From the NCBI GenBank assembly GCA_021813175.1, contig JAKALJ010000006.1, positions 13,016 through 28,341 on the forward strand: 15,326 nucleotides of DNA, given 5' to 3'. The position numbers and the translations under genes are program-made. Every line of letters starts with the position of its first letter. The stretch's first letter is position 1. The stretch is from a bacterium. GTDB lineage: Bacteria > Patescibacteriota > Minisyncoccia > Phycocordibacterales > UBA9973. Under the pieces are notes generated by a model. The model saw only the letters and a list, made by a program, of their open reading frames with translations. It did no database searches and was not told the origin of the DNA. Positions 13,651-15,326 of the stretch are shown one piece after another.

Positions 13651-15326
13651 ATGGAAAAAATCTTCAGAATTTTCAGCAAGGAATACAGGAACATAAATCA
13701 GGCGGCCATCTTGATGGGGGCTTTCACCCTTCTTTCCCAGCTTTTGGCTCTCTTCCGGGACCGTTCCATCGCGCACTATATCGGGCCCTCGGCCGGCCTG
13801 GACGCGTACTATGCCGCCTTCCGTTTACCGGACCTGATTTTCATATCCATCGCTTCTTTGGCCTCCATTACCGCGCTTCTGCCTTTTATTTCCGAAAAGA
13901 TGCAAGGAGAAAAGGTAACGGAAGAATCTCGCAAATTTTTCAGCAATATCTTGACAGTTTTTTTACTCTGTCTGGTAGGGGTATCCTTTGTGGCGTTTTT
14001 GCTTATGCCGGAGCTCGCTTCCGTAATTGCCCCCGGTTTCTCCCCGGCTTTGAGCGCGAAATTCATTCTACTGTCGCGGATCATGCTTCTCTCTCCCATT
14101 TTAATGGGCCTTTCCAATCTTTTTGGCGCCGTTACTCAGCTTTTCCGCAAATTTTTCATTTATTCTCTTTCCCCGGTGCTTTACAATCTCGGCATAATCA
14201 TCGGAGTAGTTTTTTTATATCCCGTTTGGGGCATTGAGGGCCTGGCTCTCGGGGTGGCCCTGGGAGCGCTCTTTCATCTTTCCATCCAAGCGATCACTTC
14301 TTTTTTTTCCGGATTTCCTCTCCGCTTTTCCTGGCCGGAAAACTTCGGGGAGATCAAACGGGTGGTCCTGGTATCCGTTCCACGTACTCTGGGTCTGGCT
14401 TTCAATAACATTTCTCTCATTGTGATCGTGGCCTTGGCCTCATTTTTAGAAAGCGGGTCCATTTCCATTTTCAACTTTTCCTTCAATCTGCAATCGGTGC
14501 CGCTCAATATCATCGGCATTTCTTACGCGGTAGCCGCCTTTCCTACCTTGGTGAAATCGGTTACCGCGGGGAATAAGCTGGAATTTAGGGAGCATTTGGT
14601 TTCTTCAGCCAGAGCCATCGTTTTTTGGTCACTGCCGGCCACTTTTCTTTTCGTGGTTCTGCGGGCGCAGATTGTGCGGGTGATTCTCGGCACCGGAGTG
14701 TTTTCCTGGAACGATACCCGGATGGTAGCAGCCTCTCTGGCCATATTCGCGGTGTCTGTTTTGGCCCAGGGCATGACCGCCTTGCTTTCCCGCGCCTATT
14801 ACGCGCACGGCGAGACTAAGAGGCCGCTCATTATAAATTTCATCTGCTCTGGACTGATTATAATTCTTGCTTTCCTTTTCACTTACGCTTTCAAGCGCTT
14901 TCCCGACTTTGCCGGATTTATTACTCATTTGCTCAAAGTTTCCGATTTATCCGGCACGGAAGTGCTTGCTCTGCCGCTGGCCTATTCACTTGGCACCATT
15001 TTAAACTTTATTCTGCATTGGATATACGTGAAGCGGGACTTTATGCCCAAAGAGCCCTTCATCGCCAGAACTCTATGGCAAAGTTTGACTGCCTCCGCTC
15101 TTTTAGGGGTGGGGGCCTATATTTCTCTTAACATCCTGTCGCCCGTATTTGGCACAACCACTTTCCTCGGGATATTTCTGCAAGGGCTCCTCTCCGGCAT
15201 CTTCGGCATATTAGTTGCCATAGCGGTTCTATATCTCCTGAAGAACAAAGAGCTCAGAGACTTGTGGGAAGCTCTGAAAACAAAATTCTGGCGCTCAAAA
15301 GTGCTGGTGCTCCAGCAGGAAGAACT
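13651..15326 (+). CDS. murJ: Lipid II flippase MurJ (MviN), 3' end beyond the window
   Basis: MurJ moves lipid II, the peptidoglycan precursor, across the cytoplasmic membrane. The open frame runs from ATG 13651 to the window end without a stop (558 codons seen); E. coli MurJ has 511 residues, so most of the protein is here. The N-terminus matches the family: TLLSQLLALFRDRSIAHYIG (26-45) with the conserved R36-D37, then GLDAYYAAFRLPDL (49-62) with D51 and R58. GLSNLFGAVTQLFRKFF and SLSPVLYNLGIIIG follow, and then repeated membrane helices to a basic C-terminal tail. A hydrophobic pattern of about 14 spans is expected. The ATG is preceded directly by AAGCAGG, too close to be a normal Shine-Dalgarno. 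Only 34 bases separate it from the O-antigen-ligase-like gene, so cotranscription is likely. Confidence 0.93.
   Translation, partial: MEKIFRIFSKEYRNINQAAILMGAFTLLSQLLALFRDRSIAHYIGPSAGLDAYYAAFRLPDLIFISIASLASITALLPFISEKMQGEKVTEESRKFFSNILTVFLLCLVGVSFVAFLLMPELASVIAPGFSPALSAKFILLSRIMLLSPILMGLSNLFGAVTQLFRKFFIYSLSPVLYNLGIIIGVVFLYPVWGIEGLALGVALGALFHLSIQAITSFFSGFPLRFSWPENFGEIKRVVLVSVPRTLGLAFNNISLIVIVALASFLESGSISIFNFSFNLQSVPLNIIGISYAVAAFPTLVKSVTAGNKLEFREHLVSSARAIVFWSLPATFLFVVLRAQIVRVILGTGVFSWNDTRMVAASLAIFAVSVLAQGMTALLSRAYYAHGETKRPLIINFICSGLIIILAFLFTYAFKRFPDFAGFITHLLKVSDLSGTEVLALPLAYSLGTILNFILHWIYVKRDFMPKEPFIARTLWQSLTASALLGVGAYISLNILSPVFGTTTFLGIFLQGLLSGIFGILVAIAVLYLLKNKELRDLWEALKTKFWRSKVLVLQQEE

Noticed and set aside
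13635..14237. Plus-strand open frame of 200 codons overlapping murJ
   Set aside because: It is in a different frame from murJ, whose frame carries the family motifs and stays open to the window end.

Overview
The window looks like a chromosomal piece of a Candidate Phyla Radiation (Patescibacteria) bacterium, most likely Parcubacteria-like. The pointers are a transketolase split into two genes, secreted lamin-tail-domain and CARDB-like surface proteins, an ECF sigma factor paired with a DUF5667 membrane protein, an O-antigen-ligase-like protein with TPRs next to MurJ, tight 1-nt gene spacing, almost no Shine-Dalgarno sequences, and start codons sitting directly behind extended -10 promoters. 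TGA is used as a stop (ychF, the methyltransferase, leuS), so this is code 11 and not the UGA=Gly code of Gracilibacteria/SR1. I could not search databases, so the taxonomy is an inference.

Layout. 4-1867 (+): the two transketolase halves. 1864-3073 (-): a PfkB-family kinase followed by a 61-residue unknown protein, converging on the transketolase pair with a 4-nt overlap. 3167-4366 (+): a secreted LTD-PKD-LTD surface protein. 4383-5670 (-): an ECF sigma factor and a single-pass DUF5667 protein, which resembles an anti-sigma pair. 5671-5887: a divergent control region with a hairpin, a repeated 9-mer and nested palindromes. 5888-6643 (+): a signal-peptide, CARDB-like, membrane-anchored protein. 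6668-11432 (+): a translation operon of ychF, an RlmI-like methyltransferase and leuS, with overlapping genes. 11499-15326 (+): a polytopic O-antigen-ligase/TPR protein and MurJ, the latter cut by the window end. No tRNA, rRNA, CRISPR array or insertion sequence was recognised, and no gap between genes exceeds 300 bases.

The most striking observation is in leuS. The 972-residue leucyl-tRNA synthetase carries a complete Nudix hydrolase domain, with a perfect Nudix box, inside its CP1 editing domain between the HDERD motif and the NSGKF motif. Catalytic and editing motifs of the synthetase are otherwise present. A second theme is promoter architecture: pfkB, the 5888 gene, ychF and leuS each have a TGnTAnnnT extended -10 ending 3-13 nt before the start codon, implying leaderless or nearly leaderless mRNAs. 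In pfkB and ychF this element is also embedded in a perfect inverted repeat. The sigma/DUF5667 pair facing a surface protein across a structured intergenic region is a plausible envelope-sensing module.

How the genes may work together: transketolase and the kinase would serve sugar-phosphate metabolism; the sigma module and the secreted proteins the cell surface; ychF, the methyltransferase and leuS translation; and the last two genes lipid-linked glycan and peptidoglycan-precursor handling.
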